In this document: piece by piece, positions 24,336 through 36,281 of the stretch | Layout of the letters: the number at the start of each line of letters is the position of its first letter | Numbering within the stretch: position 1 is the stretch's first letter | Origin: Diphasiastrum complanatum | Lineage: Eukaryota; Streptophyta; Lycopodiopsida; Lycopodiales; Lycopodiaceae | Direction: 5' to 3' | DNA length: 64,000 bases | Assembly: GCA_029204225.1 (NCBI GenBank) | Contig: CM055098.1 | Span: 19,687,303-19,751,302 of the forward strand | Notes under the pieces: generated by a model | Database searches by the model: none | What the model was told of the DNA's origin: nothing | Seen by the model: only the letters and a program-made list of their open reading frames with translations | Program-made: the position numbers and the translations under genes

Positions 24336-25639
24336 ATATCCCCATTCGTCAATTGTCAACTTATTCTTTTGTCTACTATTGTGACAAAACTAATTGATTT
24401 TGGTGCTGACATCTTGTGCTCTTTGGCTAGGACTACTCTCATCATCAATTTGAATATTGATTCATGCTAAATTATTCATATTTCAGAGAGAATCGTCTCT
24501 GAAAACTCTTATTGGTTGCATATAAGAGTTGGTGGCTTTGCTCTTAAGGTGGTAATACAGCTTTTCATAACAAGATAGTATGCTATTTCTAAATCCAATG
24601 CATGGTGATGTCTCTCATGATAAATGAGTCCCAAGGCGATGATTATTAAACCCAGAGTTCAGAATAGACGGTGTAATTATGAAGTCCCAAAAACTCAATA
24701 TTGAACAGAGGAACACCATGGAAAAAGTCTGTCAATATAGTGTCCAGTATAGAGTAGTTTTGATTTGCCTTGAGTTTTTAAGACAACTATATTTCGTCTT
24801 GCTTCCTAAAGACGACAGGCAATTCTATCTTCGAATCGCAAGCAAACTCTATGAAATGTATTCTCTCTGGCAGTCATTTTGGTGCGTTGTCAATTTAAAC
24901 CATTTTCCGATCGAGTGCAAAGTTGTGATTATACGTCTAAGCTGCTGACAAGAACTTTTGGTCCACTGGCCAGATCAAATAATCCCATCACGACGGGATA
25001 AGTCAAAGGGAGAGGAGAAAACACATAATCTGGTACGTTGACATTTCCAGAAAGGAAATGTTCTTTGCTTCATTGCAAAAATGACATCTGGCCAGTATAT
25101 CTTGGACTTTCATTTCCTTGTCATAGCTACCCATGCTACTAAAATATGAACACAGATTTTCACCTTTATACAAGTAGTGATGGCAATTCCAGACAGAAGT
25201 TGAAGGTAATTTTATAGTGGTCACCATATCCCTCTAATAATAGGCAGAGGTTAGCAGCTAAGGGTCCCTTTAAACAAGCAACTGAATGGCCTATTCCCCA
25301 CAGAATATCCGGTGGAATAGGCCAAAAATCGGCCGGATTGATTGATTTGGCATAGGTTCCGAAAAGTTTGGAAATGCTGGTTTGGGATGGTGGACTCTTA
25401 GCAATCCTGGACAATGTGCTACAGATTGAATGGCAAAATGCCCGTCCTAGTCCTTTTTCCCTTCAAATAAAAGGCATTTAAAACATGCACCCTTCTTTTT
25501 TCTTTCAAATAAAAGACATTTAAAACATGCACCCTTCAAATATGAAAGGAAATAAAAGGGCATTCTTTCAGTTTTAAGGGAAACTATTTTTTCTAATGGT
25601 AAAGTTACCCTTCAACCTGCAGCACTGGTCCTTAACATT
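24336..25639. other. Intergenic DNA downstream of FAN1
   Basis: The FAN1 3' UTR is presumably at the left end. No further gene is recognised. Two direct copies of a 35-36 bp unit (25461-25495 and 25502-25537, sharing catttaaaacatgcaccctt) are present. Confidence 0.5.
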
Positions 25640-26398
25640 AAAGGAGAGATGAGATGTGGACATGCTCAGCCCTCGGTTTTCTGCAATGGCGATGGTGGTG
25701 TGACGGTTGATGTGGACATGGCTGCTGAAGCAGCTGGCGTCCCTTCCATCCTCCCAGAGTGTCTTTTGCTTTGCCTTGGCTCTTCTCAGCGTTTGCTCCT
25801 GGCTCCCCTCCTGGCTGTTCCTGATGTGGAGATGGGCTGTTGCCATCTCCCATGTGTAGGAGGTCTTCTCCCTTGCTCCACTGCTCTTCGTCATCTCCTC
25901 TGCGGGCCTCATTGCCTCTTCCTTCTTCTCCTACGCTCTGCTCCTTGGGAACTTCTTCCTCGCTATGCTGGTCTTGCCCCTGCTGCCGTTCTATCAATTT
26001 CTGTTGCGTCCTCTCCGGTTTGCTCACTTGCTTTACATCCCTCTTGCCTTTCTTCCCTCCTGACGCACTTCTTTTTCCTCCCTTGTGCTCAGCTGCTAAC
26101 TTCTTCGTTTTTACCTATCTTGATGCCCAAACAATTTGTGACCCCCCTTGGCTGAAGCGCCTCATGGCTTCCCCTGCTACCCCACCTCCTCTGTAGCCTC
26201 TGGCACAGTTGGACAACAATGTACCTGTAGTGTTGGTGGGCCAGGATCCGCCTCCTTCCACCTTGTCAGAAGTAGTTCACCAGGTACTTCTACAGCAACG
26301 CTCTGGCAGAAAGGCCAAGAGCAGGCTCCCTCAGCAGCAGAGGCGGCAGTAGCCCGCTACAATTGTGCACATCACACATCACGCTTAATTTTTCAACA
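25640..26398 (+). repeat. Probable 5' LTR region of Copia-1, C/T-rich
   Basis: The stretch ends in ttcaaca directly before a PBS, as LTRs do. It is much richer in C and T on the plus strand than its flanks, and it lacks stops over long stretches on both strands without any recognisable domain. No matching 3' LTR was found, so the left LTR border cannot be set. Confidence 0.4.
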
Positions 26399-26413
26399 TG
26401 GTATCAGAGCAGG
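26399..26413 (+). promoter_or_regulatory. Copia-1 primer-binding site
   Basis: TGGTATCAGAGCAGG, complementary to initiator tRNA-Met, sits between ttcaaca and the gag start. Confidence 0.9.
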
Positions 26414-26428
26414 TTCATTAGATACAAC

Positions 26429-27600
26429 ATGGCTACTACAATTCAGGCAAAGATCATTATCACCCTTGATGGCGCGAACTATCGCATATGGAAGTTCAAG
26501 ATAAGGACACTTTTCAAAGGCGAAGGGATCTCTGATCTCACATAGCTGAAACCTCCAGAGGAGATCCAAAGAGGGTGGAATGGGTAAGGAAATATGAACG
26601 CACAATGGCGATCATTGTATCCTCCATAAACGAAGACATCCTCATGCAAATTGAAGACTGCCAAAGCAGTCATGAAGCGTGGGAAAAGCTAAGGCAAAAG
26701 TACGAAGTGAGGACAGTTGCATCAGTCATGCATCTCCACAATCAGCTGTAGAGCTTGCGATGGGATGGGAATGAATGGATCGACATGTAGAGAAGATCAA
26801 TACGATCTCTGTGCAGCTCTCTGCATCTGGACAAGAGCACCAAGTCCCAGCACCCTTGCAGCTAATGTATTTCATGAAATCACTACCCTCATCTTATCAG
26901 CCGTTGAGAATGCTTATCTTAAGTTTACCTGAGATGACATTCGAAAGAGCAGTCAATCTCATAGCAAACGAAAGATTGATAAGAGATGTAACCAATGGAG
27001 ACCAGGAGAAGGCCCTTTTTACAAAGGGAAAAAAAAAGAACAAAAACAAACCTAAGATTTATAAGACTCAAATGAAGTCTTCAACAAAGGGTAACAACAA
27101 CAAAGATACTTCTACCTTTTCATTGTCACAAGTCGGGACATACATAAGATAAATGCTAGTTTAATCCGACTATACCTTGCATTTATTGCAAGAAAAAGGG
27201 GCATTCAGCATACGATTGCTGGTTTAATCCCAAAGGAAAGCACAAAAGAGAAAAGACAAATGTCGCAGAATCATCCAAAGATGGTGAGAAGAACGATAAT
27301 GCGTTCATAGATGTCGATGAAGAGTCCACGACTTACGCACATCAAGACTACGACATAGTGATTGATTCAGGAGCCACATCTCATATCACTTGCAACAAGA
27401 ATGTTCTGATGAGAACTACAACTGGGTGGACAACACAAGAACAGTGATACTGGGAGATGGAAGCAAACACGATGTCGAGGGCATCAGAACTCTTCAACTC
27501 CGTACACTGTCGGGACATACAGAGCTACAAATAGCGCTCTATGTACCCACATTGAGGAGAGACCTAATCTCTATAAGCTGTTGATTGTCGCAACAACTTG
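26429..27600 (+). pseudogene. Copia-1 gag and protease (broken)
   Basis: The gag start MATTIQAKIIITLDGANYRI is at 26429; a stop follows at 26543 and the frame changes. The middle part (26775-27150) reads NLIANERLIRD and ends in a Lys/Asn-rich stretch. The zinc knuckle CIYCKKKGHSAYDC (CX2CX4HX4C) lies at about 27178-27219. The protease motif VIDSGATSHI follows near 27360. At least three frame corrections would be needed. Confidence 0.85.
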
Positions 27601-27659
27601 TATTAAGCGAAAATCAGCAATAGCTACGATAGTATACTAAATGCATCCGAAAGTGAGAA

Positions 27660-28250
27660 TCACATTGGGCATAAACGCATGTATCATCTAAATATGAGGA
27701 ATCTGTATGACATTAGCAAGAATGAGCTTGTGAGTGGTCTTAAAGTTAGAAGTCCAAATTCAGCTTGTCAGAAAGGTAAGCATCATCGAAATCCATTCTT
27801 ACACGAAGGAAGGAGAGCTAAGGACATCTTAGAACATTCGAATGTCTGTGGACCCATGAAGGTCAACTCCCTTTTGAGATCGAAATACTTCTTCACATTT
27901 ATAGATGAGTTCAATAGGATGACTAATGTATACTATCTGAAGATGAAGTCAGAAGTATTCGATGATTCAAGAAATTTGTAGCGTTTGCAGAACGACATAC
28001 TTACCAAGAAACTGCAGATCCTTAGGTTCGACAATGGAGACGAATATTCGAGCAAAGAATTTTCGAGTTTCTGTCAGGAGAGAGGCATCGAACATCAATT
28101 CACGCCTGCATATACACCACAATACAATGGTGTAGCATAAAGACAAAACATAACCCTTATTGAAGTAGCAAAGTGCATGATGGCTCAAGCACAACTGCCA
28201 AGTCGTTTTTGGGTTGAAGTAATCATTGTCGCAGTCCATCTACAAGATTG
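27660..28250 (+). pseudogene. Copia-1 integrase (catalytic Glu codon is a stop)
   Basis: HLNMRNLYDISK and ACQKGKHHRNPF belong to the GAG_pre-integrase region. Core: YFFTFIDEFNR, LRFDNGDEYSSKEF (second Asp) and TPQYNGVA followed by a TAA at about 28138 where related elements have the catalytic Glu (GAA). A stop at 27979 also breaks the frame. SRFWVEV marks the end of the core. Confidence 0.85.
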
Positions 28251-28401
28251 ATCGATAACGACGACATTGGAGAGTAAGACGCCATAGATCCAATTGAGAA
28301 GGTCGACAAGAATTTGAAGACCTCCCATCAGACTCATCGATAGTCTTCAGTCGACGAGCGAGGTCACAAATTTCGAATTTTGTGGTTTCACTGAGGAACC
28401 A

Positions 28402-29430
28402 ATGACATATTTGAAAGCAATTCAGAATCATGAGAGCGAATTTTGGAGACAGACCATGTTAGAGAAAATTGAATCAATGAGGCAGAATCATGCATGGACA
28501 CTCGAGCCACTACCCGAAGGAAAAAAGAAAGTCGACTGCAAATGGGTGTACAAGAAGTTGATATCAGAGGGCAATGTCGAAAGATACAAGGCTCAACTTG
28601 TCACGAAAGGCTACACTTAGAGGTATGGTATTGACTATTTTGATACATACTCCTGGATGGTCAAAATGTCGAGCATCCAATTACTCCTTGCATATGCTAC
28701 AAAATATAATTTGGAAATACATCAAATAGATGTCAAAACATCCTTCCTCCACAAAGATTTGGATGGAAAAAGTGCCTGAAGGTTATGAAGACCTGAATAT
28801 TTCAGATTGTGTCTGTCGGTTGCACAATATTCAAGAGAGGATTGGTTGACTCTAACAAAATGGGTGGAAAACTTTCTTCTTCGGGGTACTGCCGTATCTA
28901 CGGTATGAAGCAAGCCTCACGAGCTTGGTATAAGGAGTTCGATAGTCTTCTTAACTCTCTGGACTTCTGTCCGCCGACACAACTCGATGGATAAAAAGAA
29001 AATTTGTGATTTTGACAATACTTGTAGACGATTATTTGATGATAAAAAACTGTCTGACAATAATCACTGACACAAAGAATAAGATAGATGCAAAATACGA
29101 AATCACAGATCTAGGAGAGCTAACGAAATGCTTGGGGCTGCAGATAGAAAGAGACATGAAGAAAAGAATCATGCATATGAACCAGTCCGAACATGCTGAA
29201 AAAGTTTTGAAGCAATATGGGATGATCGATTGCCAATGATTGTCGGAGCCAGATTGTCGAAGCAGGATAGCCCAAGCACGAATGATTAAAGACAGAAGAT
29301 AGAAATGATTCCATATCAAAGTCTAATTGGGAGCCTTATGTACCTCACGGTATGCACGAGACCCGATCTAGCATTCTTTGTCTATGCACTCAGTCAATTT
29401 TTTTCCAATCTTGAAATGCAACACTGGCAG
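28402..29430 (+). pseudogene. Copia-1 reverse transcriptase fragment
   Basis: Consecutive pieces read KKVDCKWVYKKL, YKAQLVTKGYT, HQIDVKTSFLHKDL, GMKQASRAWYKEF, ILVDDYLM (the YVDD active-site region, here LVDD), TDLGELTKCLGLQIERD and IPYQSLIGSLMYLT. Several stops and frameshifts lie between them. The fragment ends at the junction with the repeat at 29437. Confidence 0.9.
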
Positions 29431-29436
29431 ATTCCC

Positions 29437-30016
29437 AGTGAGTTATGTGAGTAACATATGCAGATTATGGATATCTGCCAGATAATAGCCTATGTTTATG
29501 GATAGGAACATAGTTGGATATGTTGGTATGTACATCCTAATCTTGTGGATCTACTATGTGTTTTCTATGTACTGAGTTTATATCGTATACTCAAACTAGT
29601 CAGAGTGCATAGACATATGAACAAGTAATGTGCGGAACAGTTACTTGCAGGTTAATGGTTCTTTCTGTGGAAAGGATAATTCATTAACTTAGTTATGGTT
29701 TAGAAAAGGATCTAAATGTGGTGTTATACTAGTATAATTGGGATCTGCACCTAGACATTTAAGATTTCTGAATCATTTGTAATTGACTTGAGTGATTGGA
29801 TTACTCATGTTTAAGAGTTAATTGGCTAAATAAGCAGTGTGAAGAAAATTCACAAGGGACTGTTTATTTTGATCTATATTGCTTATAAAACACATGATTT
29901 GTGAGTCATCGGGATTCATCTATGAGAGTTGTATGCATAGAAAATAGAAGATTCTTGACATAGAATATTTCTTGAATGAGAAATATATCCAAAGTTATTG
30001 ATTGTATCATTGTTGA
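29437..30016 (+). repeat. LTR-like repeat between two truncated copia elements
   Basis: Reverse complement of the repeat at 766-1211 plus 8463-8567. Both flanks are truncated copia pol sequences in opposite orientations: Copia-1 on the left, Copia-2 on the right. No PBS or target-site duplication is visible. Confidence 0.75.
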
Positions 30017-31590
30017 GGAAGTGGATTTACGAGTGTCTACATCTCTTGCCCAACTTGCATCTGAAAACCCACTGAGAATATTGAGTTTGTCGTTGTCGAC
30101 TAAGTCCATAGTAGCTCGAAGATATCTCATGACTCTAATAAGAGCCTTCCAATGTGTTATACCAGGATTGGTCATATACTGACTCAAGGAACTGACTGCA
30201 AAAGCTATGTCTAGTCTGGTACAGATCATGGCGTACATAAGAGATCCTATTATTGAATGATAAGGATACTCACACATTTGCTCCTTCTTGTTTGTTCGGG
30301 GACATTGGTCCTTTGACATCTTGAGTCTTGGATCCATTGGTGAGAGAGCTAATTTGCAATTCATCAGATTATATCTGATTAAGACATTGTGAATATATCT
30401 TTGTTGAGAAATATAGACCAACTTCTATTTTTCAATCTCTTTGGATTTGAATACCTAGACAGTAATGAGCTTCACCCAGATTGGTCATTCAAATTAGAAA
30501 GATAGCATTGTCTTAGCTTCCTTTATCTGATTGATATTGTTGTTGAAAAGCAATGTGTCATCCACATACAAAGTGATAATGATAAAGAAATGTTGCACTG
30601 ACTTGAAGTAGACATTTGAATCTGAAGAACTTGGTGTGTAGCCGTGATCAATAAGACAAGTATTGATCCTCTGAAACCATGCTCGAACAGATTGTTTCAA
30701 GCCATAAAGTGCTTTATGGAGTTTATACACATGATTGTGTTTACCTTCGATATTGTAACCTTCAGGTTGCACCATGTAAATGTCCTCTTCGATAACGCCA
30801 TTAAGATATGTTGTCTATATATCCGTTTAATGTATTTCCAAATCTGTTGCAGTAGCAAATGACAATAGAAGTATGATAGAAGAATGTTTAACTACTGAAC
30901 AAGGTCTCAGTGTATTCGGCGTTCTGTACTTGAGAGATTCCTCTAGCTACAAGTCGAGTCTTTCTCCGATCAATACTTCCATCTGTCTTGTACTTGATTT
31001 TGAATAACCATTTGCAATCAACTACATTTCTACTGGCAAGTAATTCGACGATTGTCCAAGTCTAGTTTGACTATATGAGCTTTGTCTTTACCTTTGAAGT
31101 TAATAAACTGATCTTCAATGAAGATGACATCCAGGCTAGTGAATATCTTCGACTCGATAGGATCATACAACTTATACGCTTAATCTAAAGTAGTGTAGTT
31201 GATGAAAATAAACTTGATACTCTGGAAGTCGAGCTTCATCCTGAGATCATGTGGAATTTGCGCATATGCAATACATCCAAAAACTTGTAAGTTTGATAAA
31301 GAAGGTTTGGAACTTGTCCAAACTTTGTATAGTAGGACATCTGTTTTGAACATAAGTTGCAGTTGAAACTGCTTTAGCCCAAAAGGACTTCGGAAGTGTC
31401 GCATGTGATAACATGCACTTTGCCGATTCAACTAAGGTTCTGTTTCTTCTCTCAGTAAGACCATTTGACTGAGGCGAATAGGAGCTACGACTTTTTCTCA
31501 TTGATTGATCCATTATGGCTATCTTGTTGCTACTCCCTATTGACAATGAGGAGTTTGAATGAATGAGCCAGCGTTGAGCCATAAAGGGTA
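30012..31590 (-). mobile_element. Copia-2: truncated Ty1/copia element (minus strand)
   Basis: Minus-strand order: integrase end (SYSPQSNGLTERRNRTLVES, catalytic Glu present, and FWAKAVSTATY at 31250-31580), reverse transcriptase (KALYGLKQSVRAWFQRI and ITLYVDDTLLF at 30494-30775), then the RNase H region (SIIGSLMYAMICTRLDIAF, GFSDASWARDVDTRKST at 30012-30421). Stops and frameshifts separate the pieces. gag and the integrase start are missing. Confidence 0.9.
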
Positions 31591-32594
31591 ATCCATTGCT
31601 GCCTGATACATGTAAAATGAGATATCAGCTAGAGAAAGCTAGTGAAGGATGTTCAGTATGATGACGTTTCTGTTGAAAATCAGAACTCAAAGTGAACTTT
31701 AAAGAGTGCCATTGACTCACTATCTTCGTTGGAAGCTTGAGATATCTTGGCTATGGAGTGCTTAATTATCGCCATCTAACCATTCAATCATGAGGAATTG
31801 AGCGTTGACTTCCAAAGTACTGAAGGATTATTGCTTAGTTGAGAGTTGAGAGATGTGATTATTAACATCACTACCTCTAGAATACATCTGACCATCGTTG
31901 CTACCACTTTGCAAGCCTTCACTACGCCTATGAGTATTAGATATTTAGGAAACCCATCACTAGGCTAGTTGTCAGATCAGAGACTCATCTAACTGAGCCT
32001 TCACGACCATGAAAAGGGAGCTTGCAACTGTTTTCTAAAGATGATCTATCAATGACCATTGAGAACTCACTGATTTATTGTCAATGAGAGCCCTCATGGC
32101 TATTCTAGTTGAGAGCAGTTCTGTCCTAGCAAATGACAGAAGCAAAGTGACAAACATAGTAGAATCATTTGAAGCATTGATGATTGGCACTTCTTCGCTT
32201 TCTGGCTACATGCAAATGCACTCACAAATAGGTATGGCTTTATCTATTTTCAGTTCGTTTCATCTATGTCATTTTTCATAATCATTTATTTTCCGTATGC
32301 ATTTCTTGTCAATTGGAGTATGTTTGGTTGCAATTTATGCTAGTTTTCATACCAGTTAATGAATGGGTTCGTAGTGTATTAGTGACTTGGTTAATATTTC
32401 GAATCATAGTTGATCTAAATATTCATACTACATGTTTGAAACGATTGTAAGAGGTTAGTTGTTATGTAGTACTATATGTCATACATAGTATATTTGTAGT
32501 TCTTGTCATAATCTCCACACTGAAGTAAGAGTTTGTAAGTAAGACTTTGTATCATGAAGTTTTAGCTTTTTTCTATTTTTCAGCAGTCTTGAAA
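31591..32594. other. No recognisable gene
   Basis: AT-rich DNA between Copia-2 and the CACTA-like terminus. A short open frame at 32078-32281 has no recognised motif. It may be interior DNA of the CACTA-like element. Confidence 0.4.
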
Positions 32595-33100
32595 ACTTGA
32601 CACATTTAAAATCCATCGGATTCCGAAGGAAAAAACAAATGTGTCAGATTTTGACGGCCACGTGGCCAAAAAAGATTGGAAAAAAAAGAATTTGTCGAAA
32701 TCCGACGTCCATGTGGCAAAAAAAAAAGGGAGATTGTTTTTTCACTTTTTTTTTTTTGGCCACATGGACGTTGGATTCCAATGGCTCGGCCACGTGGATG
32801 TCCGAATCCGACGTCCATGTGGCAAAAAAAAATACGGGAAATTTATTTTTCACTTTTTTTTTTTCTATCACATGGACGTCGGATTCCAACGTCCACGTGG
32901 CATGTTTTTTGAGAAATATTTCTATCGGCCGGCTGCTGATTTTGGGCTTGTCGTCGGATTCCGACGAATTTTAAATGCGACGGATTCCGGCAACCCTAAT
33001 GTGACGCTTTTTTTGACGTCCGCGTCGATTCAAAAAAATAAAATAAAATGCGATTTCACATCGAAAATCCCATGATAAATCGCGACAATTCTTGTAGTGA
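32595..33100 (-). mobile_element. CACTA-type transposon terminus with subterminal repeats
   Basis: The right end ttcttgtagtg reads CACTACAAGAATTGTCGCG on the minus strand, the typical start of plant CACTA transposons. Inside lie repeated blocks in both orientations: gacgtccatgtggcaaaaaa, cacatggacgtnggattcca, gtcggattccgac and GGCCACGTGG, as expected for subterminal transposase-binding repeats. The other end and a transposase are not seen. It adjoins the Gypsy-2 RNase H sequence at 33101. Confidence 0.6.
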
Positions 33101-33410
33101 AGCAATGCTATATCTGTTGGATAAACCATGCAACAATGGTCGTATAGCAAGATGGCTACTTATCCTTCCTGAATTCGACGTTAAATTATTGTAAGGAAAG
33201 GTAAGCAATATTTTCTTGCTGATCATTTATCTAGGATACCGTAACAGAACCGATAAATGATGATTTATTTGATGCATACTTGTTTCAAATAAACGCTACT
33301 CCTAGATGGGCAGAAGAGATATCATCATTTCTATCAACCGGCGTAATGGAAGCGGATCAGTGCAAAATGGTTTTGAGATCTAGACCTTACCTTAGGACAA
33401 TTATATAAAA

Positions 33411-33795
33411 AAAGATGATGGAATAATCAGAAGATGCATTAACGAGAATGAGGTAGAACAAGTAATTTCACTGTTTGTCAAAGATTCAAGACTCCTCAAT
33501 GAGCTGATTTTATGCCTCTAACTTCAATAACCGAAGGAGAAGCATTTCATAAGTGGGGAATTGATTTTGTAGGACCAATCTGCCCAGCCTCCCCTGGTAC
33601 CCAATCAAGATACATCTTCATATGTGTCCTTAAATAACGTCACGTCAGCAGCCACAAATATCCAGCTAATTCCTAGTGGTACTATCAAACGAGAGGTGTC
33701 CTCCTCCTCCACCTTCATGCGATAGTGAAATTACTTGTTCTACCTCATCCTCGTTAATGCATCTTCTGATTATTCCATCTACACCTTTTTTATAA
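33411..33795. repeat. Inverted repeat within Gypsy-2 (outer pair)
   Basis: 33411-33477 contains gatgcattaacgagaatgag, and 33722-33790 carries its reverse complement with one or two differences. The loop is about 245 bp. Confidence 0.85.
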
Positions 33796-33890
33796 TTGAT
33801 TTCCTAGCAGATAATGGGGTAATTCTTGTACAACATATATCATTGCTTATGCTTCTCTTTTGGTATTGGAATAATTTACTTCAGTAGGAA

Positions 33891-34460
33891 CTATTGTCTA
33901 CTGAGGAAGCGAATCGGGTAATCCTTCCCGAATTCTCTCGGTTGTGTTAGGATGACTCCAATAGCATACATACTAGCATCAGTATGAACATGAAATTCTA
34001 ATTGATAGTTTGGTGCTCGGAGAATTGGTGCAGTGATAAGTGCATGCTTCAAATGCTCAACTGCCTGTATTCTTTCTTTGATCCATTTTGGATCTGTAAT
34101 TACTTCATAAATTAATCGTGCTTTTCTAGCAAACTCAAAAATAAAAATGCGGTAATAGTTACAATGGCCTACGAAGATATAGATTTCCTTTATCATGGTA
34201 GGTAGTGGCATTTCTTGAATAACTTTCATTTAGCCGGATCCGACGAGATACCATCTTTGGATATGATATGTCCTCAGACAACACCATGTGTTACCCAAAT
34301 TTGACATTTCTCTGAATTCAGTGGAATTTCAAACTTCCTGCACTAGATAAAAACTTTTTCAAGTGCATTAAGATGTTCGCAATTTTTAGATTTAAAACCA
34401 ATGTCATCTAGATATATCTCTAAAATTTTATGTAGTAAATCTTTGAATGCAAACTATTTT
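33891..34460 (-). pseudogene. Gypsy-2 reverse transcriptase/RNase H fragment
   Basis: On the minus strand: IYLDDIGF (active-site YLDD), then SEKCQIWVTHGVV, GHIISKDGI, IFVGHCNYYRIFI, RAPNYQLEFHVHTDASMYA (RNase H Asp region) and PIRFLSRQ. Stops occur in the first third; 33891-34229 is open. Confidence 0.85.
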
Positions 34461-34489
34461 GGTCAGAATTCTGCATATTATTTTGTTTG

Positions 34490-35072
34490 AGGATTCGGCT
34501 AACCCATTGCATTGAGGATAGTATGGGGTACTTTTTTGATGTTTCACAAATTAATGAGTTAGGAGATTATGTACAACCTCATTGATGAAATGAGTTTCTC
34601 TATCACTTACTAACTCTATTGGACATCCGAAGCGGGTAATAATGTTTTCATATAGGAATTTGGCTGTAACTTTTGCGGTAGCTTGTCGGTCAAAGAATCA
34701 AGACTCCTCAATGAGCTGATTTTATGCCTTTAGCTTCAATAACCAAAGGAGAAACATTTCAGAAGTGGGGAATTGATTTTGTAGGACCAATCAACCCAGC
34801 CGCCCCTGGTACCCAATCAAGATACATCTTAGTGGCCATTGACTACGCTACAAATTGGGTGGAGGCTAGAGCGACGAGACAAGCTACTGCAAAAGTTACA
34901 GCCAAATTCCTGTATGAAAACATTATTACCCGCTTCGGATGTCCAATAGAGTTAGTAAGTGATAGAGAAACTCATTTCATCAATGAGGTTGTACATAATC
35001 TCCTAGCTCATTACTTTGTGAAACATCAAAAAAGCACCCCATACTATCCTCGATGCAATGGGTTAACCAAAT
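34490..35072. repeat. Large integrase inverted repeat in Gypsy-2
   Basis: 34490-34688 is the near-perfect reverse complement of 34868-35072 (both arms encode the core around SDRETHFINEVVHNLL). Arms are about 200 bp with a ~180 bp spacer, so a transcript could fold into a long hairpin. Confidence 0.9.
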
Positions 35073-35604
35073 TCTCAAACAAGATTATATGCAGAATTTT
35101 GACCAAAATAGTTGAAGCCAGCCAAAATGATTGGGAAACAAAGTTATATTCAACTATTATCATGAAGATCAATGGGAATGACACCATTTCAATTACAATC
35201 AAGAGGCTGTAATGTCAGTTGAATTTATCATTCCATCCTTACCAGTTGCATATTCCAAACAACTTGGTGAAGAAGAAACCATCAAAAATAGACTTCTTAA
35301 TCTTCACAAACTATGTGAAACTTGGTTATTAAGTTATCATGCACAGCCAGTAAACAAACACAAACATAAGGCCTAGCATGATAATCTTATTCGACTAAAG
35401 GAATTGAATGAAGGAGATAAAGTTCTACTATACAAAACTCAAAAGATTAAACCAGGGAAACTCAAATTCCAAGGCCAAGGCCCTTATGTCATCACAAAAA
35501 TTCACAACAATGGATCAGTGCAACTAGAAACATTAGATGGGATACCATTAGATACTCTTGTCAATGGATCTCGATTGAAAAAATTCCATACAAATACAAC
35601 ATAA
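34724..35604 (+). pseudogene. Gypsy-2 integrase
   Basis: 34724-35212 reads KWGIDFVGPINPAA, LVAIDYATNWVEA, ELVSDRETHFIN (second Asp) and YYPRCNGLTKFSN, where the Gypsy-1 copy has NGQAEST: the catalytic Glu position is changed. A frameshift follows near 35160. The tail 35404-35604 has GDKVLLYKTQ and GQGPYVITK, the GPY/F module. Confidence 0.85.
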
Positions 35605-36154
35605 ACATGGAATTTCTTTTTGTATATATGTATATATTTTTCAGAAGAGGTAATAAGTTTCTTGGTTTTACGTAAGCAATTCACATCAATGCTTTTCCAA
35701 GAATATGAAATCGTACCGTCTTATTTTGCGACAATTTTTTACCATGAAGACTAGACTCGTATACATGCATTGCACAACATTTTGGTATTTTCTTGTTTAT
35801 CTCCTCACTTTCATATATTCCTTTTATGTGCTCAAAACATACCAAAGAGAGATTCTATCAAAATAACAACCTATGAATTAACAAAAATACAAAAATTACT
35901 CCATCAATTGTGCAATATTTGACATACAATTCAAAAACATAATATAAATTTACTTGTCCTCTAATATTAGCATATCCTATCACATCCCACATTCCAAGGC
36001 ACAACAATCCATGGCATCGTAAGAGTTGGCATTCAAAAAATATCTTATACGGGCCTAACATATGTGATGTTATCTCAAGTCACAAAACAAGCATACATAG
36101 TCATTACACGTAAATTAAAATTCGAAGATTTTGATCCAATACCAACCAAAAAAT

Positions 36155-36215
<61 letters not shown>

Positions 36216-36281
36216 TATACATATACTACTACTACTACTACAGCTTGGTATAGTTCATGAAATAAATAAAAAAATAACGAT
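35605..36281. other. Non-coding DNA with a (TA)n tract
   Basis: No gene recognised. A (TA)n microsatellite occupies 36157-36207, followed by short CA and ACT runs. Confidence 0.7.

Larger units (their letters stand above)
26399..29430 (+). mobile_element. Copia-1: truncated, degenerate Ty1/copia element
   Basis: Order PBS, gag, zinc knuckle, protease, integrase, reverse transcriptase on the plus strand, as in Ty1/copia. It ends within the reverse transcriptase/RNase H region (RPDLAFFVYALSQ, LEMQHWQ) at about 29430, where an LTR-like repeat begins. Many stops and frameshifts make it inactive. Confidence 0.9.
33101..35604. mobile_element. Gypsy-2: scrambled Ty3/gypsy pol
   Basis: Pieces in conflicting orientations: RNase H end to integrase linker (+, 33101-33620); reverse transcriptase/RNase H (-, 33891-34460); part of the integrase core (-, 34490-34688); integrase (+, 34724-35604). 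The start of the integrase is present twice on the plus strand (33485-33620 and 34689-34840, sharing aagactcctcaatgagctga). No LTR was found. It is close to the Gypsy-1 integrase (QKWGIDFVGPI, TQSRYI). Confidence 0.85.

Noticed and set aside
32078-32281. Small gene left of the CACTA-like terminus
   Set aside because: 67 codons, no motif, AT-rich context; not supportable.
36157-36207. Open frames in the (TA)n tract, and similarly in the (CA)n tract on the opposite strand
   Set aside because: Dinucleotide repeats are open in several frames by composition alone.
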